Shown here one piece after another: positions 7,900 through 16,425 of a stretch of 53,197 nt of DNA. A model generated the notes under the pieces. It was not told where the DNA came from, did not search any database, and saw only the letters and a program-made list of their open reading frames with translations. The stretch is from Lachnospiraceae bacterium UBA1721 (GTDB lineage: Bacteria; Bacillota; Clostridia; Lachnospirales; Lachnospiraceae): assembly GCA_002317155.1 (NCBI GenBank), contig DCIR01000086.1:1-53197 (forward strand), written 5' to 3'. Within the stretch, counting starts at the first letter, position 1. Every line of letters begins with the position of its first letter. Made by a program: the position numbers and the translations under genes.

Positions 7900-8595
7900 A
7901 TGTTAGAAGAATTAAAGCAGAAAGTTTATGAGGCAAATATGCTTTTGCCTAAGTACGGTCTTGTTACTTTTACCTGGGGTAATGTCAGTGGAATTGACCA
8001 GGAATCAGGTCTTTTTGTTATTAAGCCCAGTGGAGTAGAGTACGATATGCTTACTCCCGATGATATGGTTGTTATGGATCTTAACGGTAACAAGGTAGAA
8101 GGTAAGTACAAGCCTTCTTCTGATACAGCTACTCATCTTGAGCTCTATAAGGCATTCCCTGAAATCGGTGGTGTAGTACATACACACTCTTCATATGCTA
8201 CCAGCTGGGCTCAGGCTGGAAGAGATATTCCCTGCTACGGAACCACTCATGCAGATTACATTTATGGTGCAGTTCCCTGTCTTCGTTGCCTTACCAAGGA
8301 AGAGATTGATGAGGCTTATGAGGAAAATACAGGACATCTCATCGTTAATGAGTTCAAGAGAATGAACAAGGACATCATGGCAGTTCCTGCAGTTCTTTGC
8401 AAAAATCACGGACCTTTTGCATGGGGCAAGGATGCTTTCGAGGCAGTACACAATGCAGTAGTTCTTGAGGAAGTTGCTAAGATGGCATACAGATGCGAGA
8501 CCATCAATCCTAAGGTTGCACCTGCTCCTCAGGAGATTCAGGATAAGCACTATTTCCGTAAGCACGGAGCTAATGCATATTACGGACAGAACTAA
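7900..8595 (+). CDS. araD: L-ribulose-5-phosphate 4-epimerase
   Basis: A 231-residue class II aldolase-family epimerase interconverting L-ribulose 5-phosphate and D-xylulose 5-phosphate. FTWGNVSGID (near 26-35), KPSGVEYD, the zinc-binding VVHTHSSYA (about 93-101) and CKNHGPFAWG (about 167-176) are the family landmarks, and the length is that of E. coli AraD. It starts after AGAGGAAAAT with good spacing. No araA or araB is adjacent; downstream are transketolase and rpe, so it feeds the non-oxidative pentose phosphate pathway. Confidence 0.94.
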   Translation: MLEELKQKVYEANMLLPKYGLVTFTWGNVSGIDQESGLFVIKPSGVEYDMLTPDDMVVMDLNGNKVEGKYKPSSDTATHLELYKAFPEIGGVVHTHSSYATSWAQAGRDIPCYGTTHADYIYGAVPCLRCLTKEEIDEAYEENTGHLIVNEFKRMNKDIMAVPAVLCKNHGPFAWGKDAFEAVHNAVVLEEVAKMAYRCETINPKVAPAPQEIQDKHYFRKHGANAYYGQN

Positions 8596-8642
8596 TCAGG
8601 CAGATTGGTACGATGGATTAGTACGATACAGTAATACAATAT

Positions 8643-9623
8643 ATGAAAAAATCGAATCCTTTTATAAAATATGTTTTTATAATCTCGGCAATTCTTATGT
8701 CTCTGATTTTTGTTGGATGCGGGGAGAAGGATTACGGAACCGAATTTACGACCGAACCTCTAATAGATGCAGGATACCAGATGGAGAATGTGGTCGTAGA
8801 GGTGCCGGGGTTAACCGGTGAGTACAATATTCTTCTGGTCGCTGACATGCATATTATATGCAATAACGATGAAGTCGCAGAGAGCAAGGTGGATGATGTC
8901 AAAGGCAGAATAAAGCAATTTTCACCTGACGGCGGAAAAACTACCGCACTGAAATTGTGGAAGGATATGCCCGGATTACTGGATAAATGTAATGCGGATA
9001 TTATCCTTTTTGCCGGAGATATGGTTGATTTTTGCTCTGAAGCGAATGTCGATGCCTTAAAAGAGGGTCTGGACAAGCTGGAGACTCCTTATTGCTACGT
9101 TAAGTCAGATCATGACGTATTACCTTTTTATATGGCAAATACGGATGATGATATCTGCGCCGAGAGACAAAGTGACATTGGTGTCAATTCTAAGGCATGG
9201 TATGTGGATTTGGGTGAAATAGTAATACTTTGCTATAACCGAAGTGATAAGTCTATGTCAGAGGACGGACTCGAGGTAGTCAAGGAAGCGGTGGCATTGG
9301 ATAAGCCTATTATTTTGCTTTCGCATGTGCCGTTTAATTCTGATCTCGATACCAGTCTTGCAGAAAAAAGCTGTGAAGTATTCGGAGGGAAGAATCTTAC
9401 CTGGGGAGTTGTATTTGATTCGACAGGATACACCACAGCTGATCCGGCAGGCTTGGAATTTTTATCGATAGTCTACGCAGAGGACAGTCCCGTTAAGGAG
9501 ATATTGGCCGGACATTTGCATTTTATGTGGGATGGACCGGTAACAGACAGTGTAAATCAGCATGTGTTCACTCCTACTTTTACAAAACGGGTAGGTTATA
9601 TAACTGTCAAAGGAACAAATTAG
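8643..9623 (+). CDS. Calcineurin-like metallophosphoesterase lipoprotein
   Basis: A 326-residue predicted lipoprotein. A hydrophobic signal peptide ends in the lipobox FVGC (Cys at about 26). It has the metallophosphoesterase motif series: LLVADMH (D-x-H), FAGDMVD (GDxxD), KSDHDV where the usual GNHD would be, SHVPF and AGHLHF (GHxH). The Asn-to-Asp change in the third motif is unusual. It probably acts as an exported phosphodiesterase or phosphatase anchored outside the membrane; the substrate is unknown. No strong ribosome binding site is seen before ATG 8643. Confidence 0.8.
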   Translation: MKKSNPFIKYVFIISAILMSLIFVGCGEKDYGTEFTTEPLIDAGYQMENVVVEVPGLTGEYNILLVADMHIICNNDEVAESKVDDVKGRIKQFSPDGGKTTALKLWKDMPGLLDKCNADIILFAGDMVDFCSEANVDALKEGLDKLETPYCYVKSDHDVLPFYMANTDDDICAERQSDIGVNSKAWYVDLGEIVILCYNRSDKSMSEDGLEVVKEAVALDKPIILLSHVPFNSDLDTSLAEKSCEVFGGKNLTWGVVFDSTGYTTADPAGLEFLSIVYAEDSPVKEILAGHLHFMWDGPVTDSVNQHVFTPTFTKRVGYITVKGTN

Positions 9624-9653
9624 CATTAATTTGAAACTGTTTAGCAAAAAATG

Positions 9654-9676
9654 ATAGATACTCATTTTGTATCTAT
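9654..9676 (+). promoter_or_regulatory. Perfect hairpin/palindrome upstream of the transketolase operon
   Basis: ATAGATAC (9654-9661) and GTATCTAT (9669-9676) form a perfect inverted repeat around a 7-nt loop, immediately followed by GATAAAAT, which could serve as a -10. There is no clean T-run, so it may be an operator or a weak terminator for the preceding gene. Confidence 0.45.
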
Positions 9677-9768
9677 GATAAAATAAACATAATTTGAAAG
9701 ATTGATTAGGGGAATTCTTTCGAAGATAGTTTATAGCAATAATACTAAATTAAAAAGGAGTTACATTA

Positions 9769-10608
9769 ATGGACAATCTTGAATTGAAGAAGCATGCAAA
9801 TGATGTCCGCAAGGGTGTTGTTACCTCAACACACGCAGCAAAGAGTGGACATCCCGGCGGATCTCTTTCAGCAGCAGATGTATTCACCTATCTTTATTTT
9901 GAAGAGATGAATATCGATCCTGCTAACCCTGAGAAGAAGGACCGTGACCGTTTTGTTCTTTCTAAAGGACATACTGCACCCGGTCTCTACTCAGCTCTTG
10001 CAAACAGAGGATTCTTCCCTGTAGAGGATCTTACTACTCTTCGTAAGACCGGATCTTACCTTCAGGGTCATCCCAATATGCACATTCCCGGAGTTGATAT
10101 GGCTTCAGGTTCACTCGGACAGGGAATCTCAGCTGCAGTAGGTATGGCACTTGGATCAAAGCTTGGTGAGGATGATTTCCGCGTATATACTCTTCTTGGA
10201 GATGGTGAGATTCAGGAAGGTCAGGTATGGGAAGCTGCAATGTTTGCAGGACACCGTAAGCTTGACAATCTCTGTGTAATCGTAGACAACAACGGTCTTC
10301 AGATTGACGGAGCTATCGATGAAGTATGTTCTCCTTATCCTATCGATAAGAAGTTCGAAGCATTTAATTTCCACGTAATCAACGCTGATGCTCATGATTT
10401 TGATGCTCTCAGAGCAGCTTTTGCTGAAGCAAAGGCAACCAAGGGACAGCCTACCGCTATCGTTGTACACAGCGTAAAGGGTAAGGGCGTTTCATTCATG
10501 GAGAACAAGGCCGGATGGCACGGAAAGGCTCCTAACGATGAAGAGTACGCTCAGGCAATGGCAGAGCTTGACAAAATCGCTGAAGAAATCGCAAAGGAGG
10601 GCAAGTAA
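9769..10608 (+). CDS. Transketolase, N-terminal (TPP-binding) subunit
   Basis: A 279-residue protein equal to the TPP-binding half of transketolase. GHPGGSLSAADV (about 26-37) and the TPP motif from GDGEIQEGQ (about 144-152) to VDNNG are present, and it ends near SFMENKAGWHGK. Split transketolases of this size pair with a separate C-terminal subunit, which follows after two bases. The pair transfers two-carbon units between xylulose 5-phosphate and aldoses. The start has a good AAGGAG site. Regular, biased codon use suggests high expression. Confidence 0.96.
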   Translation: MDNLELKKHANDVRKGVVTSTHAAKSGHPGGSLSAADVFTYLYFEEMNIDPANPEKKDRDRFVLSKGHTAPGLYSALANRGFFPVEDLTTLRKTGSYLQGHPNMHIPGVDMASGSLGQGISAAVGMALGSKLGEDDFRVYTLLGDGEIQEGQVWEAAMFAGHRKLDNLCVIVDNNGLQIDGAIDEVCSPYPIDKKFEAFNFHVINADAHDFDALRAAFAEAKATKGQPTAIVVHSVKGKGVSFMENKAGWHGKAPNDEEYAQAMAELDKIAEEIAKEGK

Positions 10609-10610
10609 TC

Positions 10611-11552
10611 ATGGCAGACGTTAAGAAGATTGCAACCCGTGAGAGCTACGGTAACGCATTGAAGGATCTCGCTGAAGAGTTCCCTAACCTTGTTGTTCTT
10701 GATGCTGACCTCGCTGAGGCAACCAAGACCGGTATTTTCAAGAAGGCATATCCCGATCGTCACATCGATTGCGGTATTGCTGAGTGTAATATGATGGGTA
10801 TCGCTGCAGGTCTTTCACTTGCAGGCAAGATTCCTTTCTGCTCTTCATTTGCTATGTTCGCTGCAGGACGTGCATTTGAGCAGGTAAGAAACTCAATCGG
10901 ATATCCTCATCTCAATGTTAAGATTGGTGCTACTCACGCAGGTATTTCTGTAGGTGAAGACGGTGCATCACATCAGTGTAACGAGGACCTTGCTCTTATG
11001 AGAACCATTCCTGGAATGGTAGTTATGTGTCCTTCAGATGATATCGAAGCTAAGGCAGCAGTTCGTGCAGCACTTGAGTACGAAGGACCTGTTTATATCA
11101 GATTTGGCCGTGCAGCAGTTCCTGTAATCAACGATAAGCCTGATTACAAGTTTGAGATTGGTAAGGGTACCGTTGTTCGCGAAGGTACAGATGTTACCAT
11201 CGTAGCTACCGGTATTTGTGTAGATTCAGCAATCGGCGCAGCTGAGAAGCTTGCAGCTGACGGAATCAATGCAGAAGTTATTAATATCTGCACCATCAAG
11301 CCTCTTGATAAGGATATCATCATCAACAGCGCTAAGAAGACCGGTAAGGTTGTTACCGTTGAGGAGCATTCTGTAATCGGTGGTCTCGGAAGTGCTGTAT
11401 GTGACGCTCTTGCTGAGAGCCTTCCTACTCCTGTTAAGAAGATTGGTATGCAGGATGTATTCGGTCAGTCTGGCCCTGCTAATGAGCTTATCGCTCTTTA
11501 TGGCCTTGACGCTCAGGGCGTTTACTCTTCAGTTAAAGAGTTTCTCGCTTAA
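10611..11552 (+). CDS. Transketolase, C-terminal (pyrimidine-binding) subunit
   Basis: A 313-residue transketolase PYR plus C-terminal domain protein. LVVLDADLAEATKTG (about 25-39), GIAECNMMGIAAGL with the catalytic Glu (about 56-69), and GATHAGISVGEDGASHQ (about 105-121) are characteristic; VTVEEHSVIGGLGSAV lies in the C-terminal domain. It starts two bases after the N-terminal subunit stop with an AGGAGG site inside that gene, so the two are co-translated. A strong terminator follows. Confidence 0.96.
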   Translation: MADVKKIATRESYGNALKDLAEEFPNLVVLDADLAEATKTGIFKKAYPDRHIDCGIAECNMMGIAAGLSLAGKIPFCSSFAMFAAGRAFEQVRNSIGYPHLNVKIGATHAGISVGEDGASHQCNEDLALMRTIPGMVVMCPSDDIEAKAAVRAALEYEGPVYIRFGRAAVPVINDKPDYKFEIGKGTVVREGTDVTIVATGICVDSAIGAAEKLAADGINAEVINICTIKPLDKDIIINSAKKTGKVVTVEEHSVIGGLGSAVCDALAESLPTPVKKIGMQDVFGQSGPANELIALYGLDAQGVYSSVKEFLA

Positions 11553-11580
11553 TCCGAAAAGCATATAAATTTTACATATT

Positions 11581-11618
11581 AAGCCTTCAGTCATCTTCGG
11601 GTGATTGAAGGCTTTTTT
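11581..11618 (+). terminator. Rho-independent terminator after the transketolase pair
   Basis: A 15-bp stem (11581-11595 with 11600-11614, two G-U pairs) is capped by a C(TTCG)G tetraloop and followed by TTTT. It is one of the strongest terminators in the window. Confidence 0.95.
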
Positions 11619-11656
11619 ATTGTGTTTGTTTGATTTTTATTATAAAATAGTATTAC

Positions 11657-11684
11657 TTGTGTGAAGTATACCTTTTCATAAAAT
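11657..11684 (+). promoter_or_regulatory. Candidate promoter for the SseB-like gene
   Basis: TTGTGT (11657-11662), a 16-nt spacer and TAAAAT (11679-11684) lie 39 nt before the start codon at 11724 and after the preceding terminator. This is a moderate match to a vegetative promoter. Confidence 0.45.
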
Positions 11685-11723
11685 ATAGATTTATATGAGG
11701 GCAATTCCTCAAAGGGAGAGAAT

Positions 11724-12866
11724 ATGGCAGACGATAAAATAATAGATTTTGAAGCAATCAAAGCAAAAGGTCTTGCAAAAGATAATAGTGCTAAAGATGA
11801 GCAGAGTGTAATCTCAGTCGGTTTGCAGAAATCGATGAAAATTAATGCATATAAAGATGGTGAGACAATAGAATTGGATCCTACCAAGGTGGATCCTCAG
11901 ACTACTATTAATGTTAAGAATCCTGAGATAGATATTCTTATCGATAAATTCTGTGAAGAAAAAAGTGATCAGAATTTAACAGCTCTGATTCGTAAGATTG
12001 AGACCGCAAGAGTGCTTATACCCGGTCAGCTTTATGGAGAGAAGAAAGTTCCTATTCCTCTTACAATAAATACAAGTGAAGGGGATGTCCTTCAGCCTGT
12101 TTTCACTGACAAGTCAAAAATAGATGTGGCACCTAAGAGCCAGATTGTTATGAACGTTCCTTTTGCGGTTGTTGTTGCGCAGGTTATTGATAAGGGACCC
12201 GATATCGCAGGTATAGCTGTCAATCCATTCGGCAAGTCAGTAATCTTCAAGAGAGAACTTGTTGAGAAGATTATGGAAGTAATCAAAAAGAAGGCAATGT
12301 CTATTAAGAAGGCTCAGGAGCAGCCCATTATTCCCGGTGTAGAGAATGGTAAGGTTGTTATGAGAGAAGACGGAACTACCGCAACAAAGATTGCTCTCAA
12401 TGATGAGCAGTACAATGTTTTGGAGCGTGCTAAGTTTGAGAGAGAATTCCTTCCTTCTAAGCTGTTCAAAAAGGGAGAAGTATTCATGGAAGAGCTTTCT
12501 GAGGGACGTGGCGAGTACATCGACCACCTCTTTGAGGAGAGTTATATAGAAAAGAGAGCATATCCTTATCTTACAGATGAGTTTACTGTTATGTTCATGG
12601 GATTGTCTGAGAACCTGGACGTTGCTACTTTGACAATGCCTAAGCGTGTTACCGGACCTGGATTATCAGACACCATCTATCTGGCATGGAATAAGGAAAC
12701 CGGCGAGGGAAATTACATTCTTTTTGCCAACGCAAAAGATATGAAGAGCCGTGAAGTTTTCAAAATCGGTAAGGATCTTAAGCCTGTATCTCTTGGAGAA
12801 GCACCTGAAGAAGGAACCGAGATTAACTGGATTATCGGAAAAATTAACGGAGACAGTGAGGCTTAA
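11724..12866 (+). CDS. SseB family protein
   Basis: A 380-residue cytosolic protein whose central part has the SseB N-terminal-domain pattern: NLTALIRKIETARVLIPGQ (about 80-98), then a stretch with VLQPVFTDKSKI (about 123-134) and IAVNPFGKSVIFKRELVE (about 163-180). The later half (from about 225, RAKFEREFLPSKLF) resembles the SseB C-terminal domain. The first 70 residues are an extra polar segment. The biochemical role of SseB proteins in Firmicutes is unclear. The ribosome binding site AAAGGGAGAG is strong. The next gene starts two bases after its stop. Confidence 0.75.
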   Translation: MADDKIIDFEAIKAKGLAKDNSAKDEQSVISVGLQKSMKINAYKDGETIELDPTKVDPQTTINVKNPEIDILIDKFCEEKSDQNLTALIRKIETARVLIPGQLYGEKKVPIPLTINTSEGDVLQPVFTDKSKIDVAPKSQIVMNVPFAVVVAQVIDKGPDIAGIAVNPFGKSVIFKRELVEKIMEVIKKKAMSIKKAQEQPIIPGVENGKVVMREDGTTATKIALNDEQYNVLERAKFEREFLPSKLFKKGEVFMEELSEGRGEYIDHLFEESYIEKRAYPYLTDEFTVMFMGLSENLDVATLTMPKRVTGPGLSDTIYLAWNKETGEGNYILFANAKDMKSREVFKIGKDLKPVSLGEAPEEGTEINWIIGKINGDSEA

Positions 12867-12868
12867 GG

Positions 12869-13912
12869 ATGAAAATCAAAAAGCTTTTTGCTGCGGTTTT
12901 GGCAGTAGTAATGGTTATGGCTTGTGGCATCCTTGGGGGATGTGCTTCTGAGGATTCATCCGGAGCTGTGAATGCCGGAGAGTCTGAGGAACCTGTAACA
13001 ATCAGAGTAGGAGCTATGGCAGGTCCTACTGCTATGGGCATGGTTAAGCTCATGAACGACTCTGATGCCGGACTTACTGCTAACAGTTATTCATTCGCAG
13101 ATCTTACTAATGATGCTTCATCACTTGTAGCTCCTATTGCAAAGGGTGAACTGGACATTGCGGCTATTCCGTCCAATTTGGCATCTAATATATACAATAA
13201 TAACGATGGCTCAATCGAGGTGCTGGCTATTAATGTTTTGGGAGTACTCAATTTGGTTGAGCGCGGCGACAGTATAGCTTCAATTAGTGATTTGAAGGGC
13301 AAATCGGTATATGCCACAGGTCAGGGAGCAGTACCGGAGTATATCATCAGATATATTCTGCAGGGTAACGGATTAAATCCTGACACAGATGTCAATATTA
13401 TTTGGTGTTCAGATACTACTGAGGCATTGGCCTATGTAACCGAGGTAAGAGATTCAATCGCTATTTTGCCACAGCCTTTTGTATCTGCGGCAGCTGCAAA
13501 GGTTGAAAGCATTAAGGCTAATGATGAACCAAGTCTACGAGTGGTAGCAGACCTTAATGACGAGTGGGATGCACTTAATCCCGGATGTAGTATAGTTACC
13601 GGTGTATTGGTGGTCAGAAGAGAGTTTGCAGAAAAATATCCTAAGCAGGTAGCGACCTTCCTTGATGAGTATGCATCTTCTGCACAGTATACATATGATG
13701 ATATTGACGGAGCAGCGGCGCTTACAGTTCAGTACGGTATAGTTGCAGCTGAAGGAGTTGCTAAAATGGCAATTCCTAATTGTCATATAGTATGTATAAC
13801 CGGCGAGGAAATGAAGACTTCCGTGGAAGGATTTCTTCAGATTTTGTATGATTTAGAACCCAAGGCAGTCGGTGGGACGATGCCGGGGGATGATTTCTAT
13901 TACGTACAGTAG
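12869..13912 (+). CDS. ABC transporter substrate-binding lipoprotein (NitT/TauT-like)
   Basis: A 347-residue lipoprotein with signal peptide and lipobox ILGGC (Cys near 25), then a periplasmic-binding-protein type II fold. IRVGAMAGPTAMGMVKLM, GELDIAAIPSNLA, ISDLKGKSVYATGQGAVPEYI and ALAYVTEVRDSIAILPQPFV match the ABC-type nitrate/sulfonate/thiamine-precursor binding family. It captures an unknown small organic ligand outside the cell. No permease or ATPase gene is adjacent; the only permease of the matching type in the window is at 52059-52835 on the other strand. It shares an operon with the SseB-like gene. Confidence 0.85.
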   Translation: MKIKKLFAAVLAVVMVMACGILGGCASEDSSGAVNAGESEEPVTIRVGAMAGPTAMGMVKLMNDSDAGLTANSYSFADLTNDASSLVAPIAKGELDIAAIPSNLASNIYNNNDGSIEVLAINVLGVLNLVERGDSIASISDLKGKSVYATGQGAVPEYIIRYILQGNGLNPDTDVNIIWCSDTTEALAYVTEVRDSIAILPQPFVSAAAAKVESIKANDEPSLRVVADLNDEWDALNPGCSIVTGVLVVRREFAEKYPKQVATFLDEYASSAQYTYDDIDGAAALTVQYGIVAAEGVAKMAIPNCHIVCITGEEMKTSVEGFLQILYDLEPKAVGGTMPGDDFYYVQ

Positions 13913-14064
13913 TGATTTGTTACAGGGTTTAGCCGGACAGATATGTTTTAGATAGTCTGGGATTATTTGAATAAAAGCGTGAGGCGATAGGGGTATTGCT
14001 TCATGTGGATATAGAGAAGAAAAGGTGGTGCTGTCGGGGGAAAGGACAGCAGAAAAGGTACATT

Positions 14065-14724
14065 ATGAGCAGAAAAAACTTAATGTCTCCGTCTATTTTA
14101 TCAGGAGATTTCTGGAGACTGGGGGAACAGATTTCAGAGCTTGAAAAGGCCGATGTAGAGTGGTTGCACATCGATGTCATGGATGGTGTATTTGTAGACA
14201 GTATTTCTTACGGAATGCCTGTAATCAGGTCACTCAGACCGAAAACATCTTTGTTTTTCGATGCGCATCTGATGATAATCGAGCCTGAGAGATATATAAA
14301 GGTCATTGCCGATTGTGGAGCGGATTCAATTACTTTCCATTATGAGGCAACCAAGGATGTACAGGGATGCATTGCAGAGATCAAGGCTGCCGGAAAACAA
14401 GCCGGCATTGCAATCAAACCTGACACTCCTGTCATAGATATAATTCCCTATTTGGAGCAACTTGATATGGTACTGGTCATGACCGTTAATCCCGGATTCG
14501 GAGGCCAGAAGCTTATACCCGAATGTTTTGAAAAGGTCCGCGAGATAAGAACCATTGCTGATGAGATGGGCCTGACTGATTTGAATATTCAGGTGGATGG
14601 CGGGATTAATACGGAAAATGTTACTATAGCACTTGATTCAGGTGCAAATATTATAGTGGCAGGTTCTGCTGTATTCAGGGACAGCATTACAGACAATATC
14701 AATAAATTCTGTGAGAAGCTGTAA
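14065..14724 (+). CDS. rpe: Ribulose-phosphate 3-epimerase
   Basis: A 219-residue TIM-barrel epimerase. MSPSILSGDFWRLGEQI near the N-terminus, HIDVMDGVFV (catalytic Asp and metal ligand), DAHLMI, FHYEA, VMTVNPGFGGQK and the phosphate-binding VDGGINTEN and AGSAVF segments are all present. FVDSISYGMPVI replaces the more usual FVPNITFGPPVV. ATG 14065 is chosen because AAAAGG lies 8 nt upstream; a longer frame opens at 13996 but adds a non-homologous Trp/Cys/Lys-rich stretch. It interconverts ribulose 5-phosphate and xylulose 5-phosphate and belongs functionally with araD and transketolase. Confidence 0.93.
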   Translation: MSRKNLMSPSILSGDFWRLGEQISELEKADVEWLHIDVMDGVFVDSISYGMPVIRSLRPKTSLFFDAHLMIIEPERYIKVIADCGADSITFHYEATKDVQGCIAEIKAAGKQAGIAIKPDTPVIDIIPYLEQLDMVLVMTVNPGFGGQKLIPECFEKVREIRTIADEMGLTDLNIQVDGGINTENVTIALDSGANIIVAGSAVFRDSITDNINKFCEKL

Positions 14725-14750
14725 ATAAAATGTGTTTTTGTGGAGGACTT

Positions 14751-15422
14751 ATGGAGTTATTTTTTGAGCCTAATAAAATGGCTGAATGTGTAGGAAAGAT
14801 TGGAGATCTGTTTTATTGGAGTTGGGAGTTGGATTTCCTTAAGTCTATTCCTCGTGCGGATTGGTTTACAATCATCATGAAGATATTTACATATCTGGGC
14901 GAAGGCGGTGCAATGTGGATTCTGCTTAGTATTGTGCTGGTGATATTTGCCAAGACCAGAAAAACCGGATTCACCATGATGATTGCAATGATAGTTACCG
15001 TTATTATCGGTAATGCTGTTTTGAAGAATTGTTTTGCAAGATTCAGACCTGCATGGGTTGATGTAGAGTTCTTCAACAGTATTAAGTACCACATCGGTAT
15101 TCCTAAGGATTACTCATTCCCTTCAGGACACACGATGAACGGTGTGACTGCTTCTATGTGTATTCTTTTCTGCGCTATTAAGGAAAAGAAGCATATTTTA
15201 TATGGTATTGGTGCAGTTATTGTAGCAGGCATCATTGCATTTTCAAGAATGTACCTGTTTGTACACTGGCCTACCGATATTCTTGCAGGAGCATTTGTAG
15301 GACTTGTTATTGCTACTATCACATTCTTTGTAATGGATAAGAAGCTTTGGTCTATTATTGATAGGGCTTGTATTAATCTTAAGAAGGCTATAGACCGTAA
15401 GAAGCAGAATAAGCCTATTTAG
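14751..15422 (+). CDS. PAP2-family membrane phosphatase
   Basis: A 223-residue integral membrane protein with about five or six hydrophobic segments. It carries the PAP2 motifs: a divergent KNCFARFRPAW (motif 1, Lys and Arg-x-Arg-Pro), PSGHTMNG (motif 2 with catalytic His) and FSRMYLFVHWPTDILAG (motif 3). Likely roles are undecaprenyl pyrophosphate or phospholipid dephosphorylation at the outer face. ATG 14751 is preceded by TGGAGG at 4 nt; a further upstream ATG would add seven non-conserved residues. It is 26 nt after rpe. Confidence 0.9.
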   Translation: MELFFEPNKMAECVGKIGDLFYWSWELDFLKSIPRADWFTIIMKIFTYLGEGGAMWILLSIVLVIFAKTRKTGFTMMIAMIVTVIIGNAVLKNCFARFRPAWVDVEFFNSIKYHIGIPKDYSFPSGHTMNGVTASMCILFCAIKEKKHILYGIGAVIVAGIIAFSRMYLFVHWPTDILAGAFVGLVIATITFFVMDKKLWSIIDRACINLKKAIDRKKQNKPI

Positions 15423-15465
15423 TTTGATAGGTCGGCACATTATTAGTTTATTTATAGGTGACTGA

Positions 15466-16425
15466 ATGAATACTGATGAAAGAGTAGAAAGACTTATATC
15501 GGAGATCGAGAAAGTAATTGTTGGTAAGCGCGAAGTAATAGAAATGGTTGTAGCTGCCCTGCTTTCCCGCGGACATGTACTGGTAGAGGACGTACCCGGA
15601 GTAGGAAAAACACAGATGGTATCTGCTATGGCAGCAGCATGTAACGGAGAGTTCCACCGTGTACAGATGACACCGGATATTATGCCCGGAGATATTACCG
15701 GTTTCTCAATGGTGCGTCAGGATAACGGAGAGCTTGAATTTAAGAAGGGTGCAGCGTTTTGTAATTTCCTTCTTGCCGATGAGATTAACCGTTCATCACC
15801 GAAGTCACAGTCTGCGCTTCTTGAAATCATGGAAGAGAGACAGGTAAGTATGGATGGTAAGTCATATGAATTGCCTCAGCCTTTTATGGTATTGGCAACG
15901 CAGAACCCTGTAGAAACATACGGTACATATCATCTTCCTGAGGCACAGATGGATAGATTCTTGATGAAGCTTTCTATGGGTTATCCTACTCGTGACGAGG
16001 AAAAATATATTCTCAGACATAACGGCAGCTCTGCAAGACTGAATCTTAAGACTGCTAGTGAGGCTGAAAATACAGAAGTAAATACTATTACGACTGACGA
16101 TATCATTGCACTTCAGGAGAAGGCTGACAATATCTTTGTAAGCCCTGCAATCGAAGAGTACATTATCAGAATTGTTACCGCAACCAGAGGAATGGATGGT
16201 ATCAGACTGGGAGCCAGCCCCAGAGGAAGCATTGCTTTATATCAGGCCGCTAAGGCTTATGCTGTAGTAAAGGGAGAGGATTGCGTCCTTCCCGAAATGA
16301 TTAAGAAGCTTGCGCCTTACGTTTTGGCACATAGATTAATGTTATCCTCACAGAAGGTGAGAGAATGGGATACAGCTGAGGCCGCTGTTGAGTGGATTCT
16401 CAGTACAGTGGAGGTTCCTGTTTGA
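15466..16425 (+). CDS. MoxR family AAA+ ATPase
   Basis: A 319-residue MoxR-type ATPase. The Walker A region is EDVPGVGKTQM (about 40-50), HRVQMTPDIMPGDITGFSM follows, Walker B is NFLLADEINRSSPKSQSALLEIMEERQVS, sensor 1 is VLATQNPVETYGTYHLPEAQMDRFLM, and the C-terminal lid contains GASPRGSIALYQAAKA. It heads a MoxR-DUF58-transglutaminase set that is common in bacteria. These sets are thought to act in membrane-associated assembly or stress functions that are poorly defined. It lies 43 nt after the PAP2 gene. Confidence 0.95.
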   Translation: MNTDERVERLISEIEKVIVGKREVIEMVVAALLSRGHVLVEDVPGVGKTQMVSAMAAACNGEFHRVQMTPDIMPGDITGFSMVRQDNGELEFKKGAAFCNFLLADEINRSSPKSQSALLEIMEERQVSMDGKSYELPQPFMVLATQNPVETYGTYHLPEAQMDRFLMKLSMGYPTRDEEKYILRHNGSSARLNLKTASEAENTEVNTITTDDIIALQEKADNIFVSPAIEEYIIRIVTATRGMDGIRLGASPRGSIALYQAAKAYAVVKGEDCVLPEMIKKLAPYVLAHRLMLSSQKVREWDTAEAAVEWILSTVEVPV

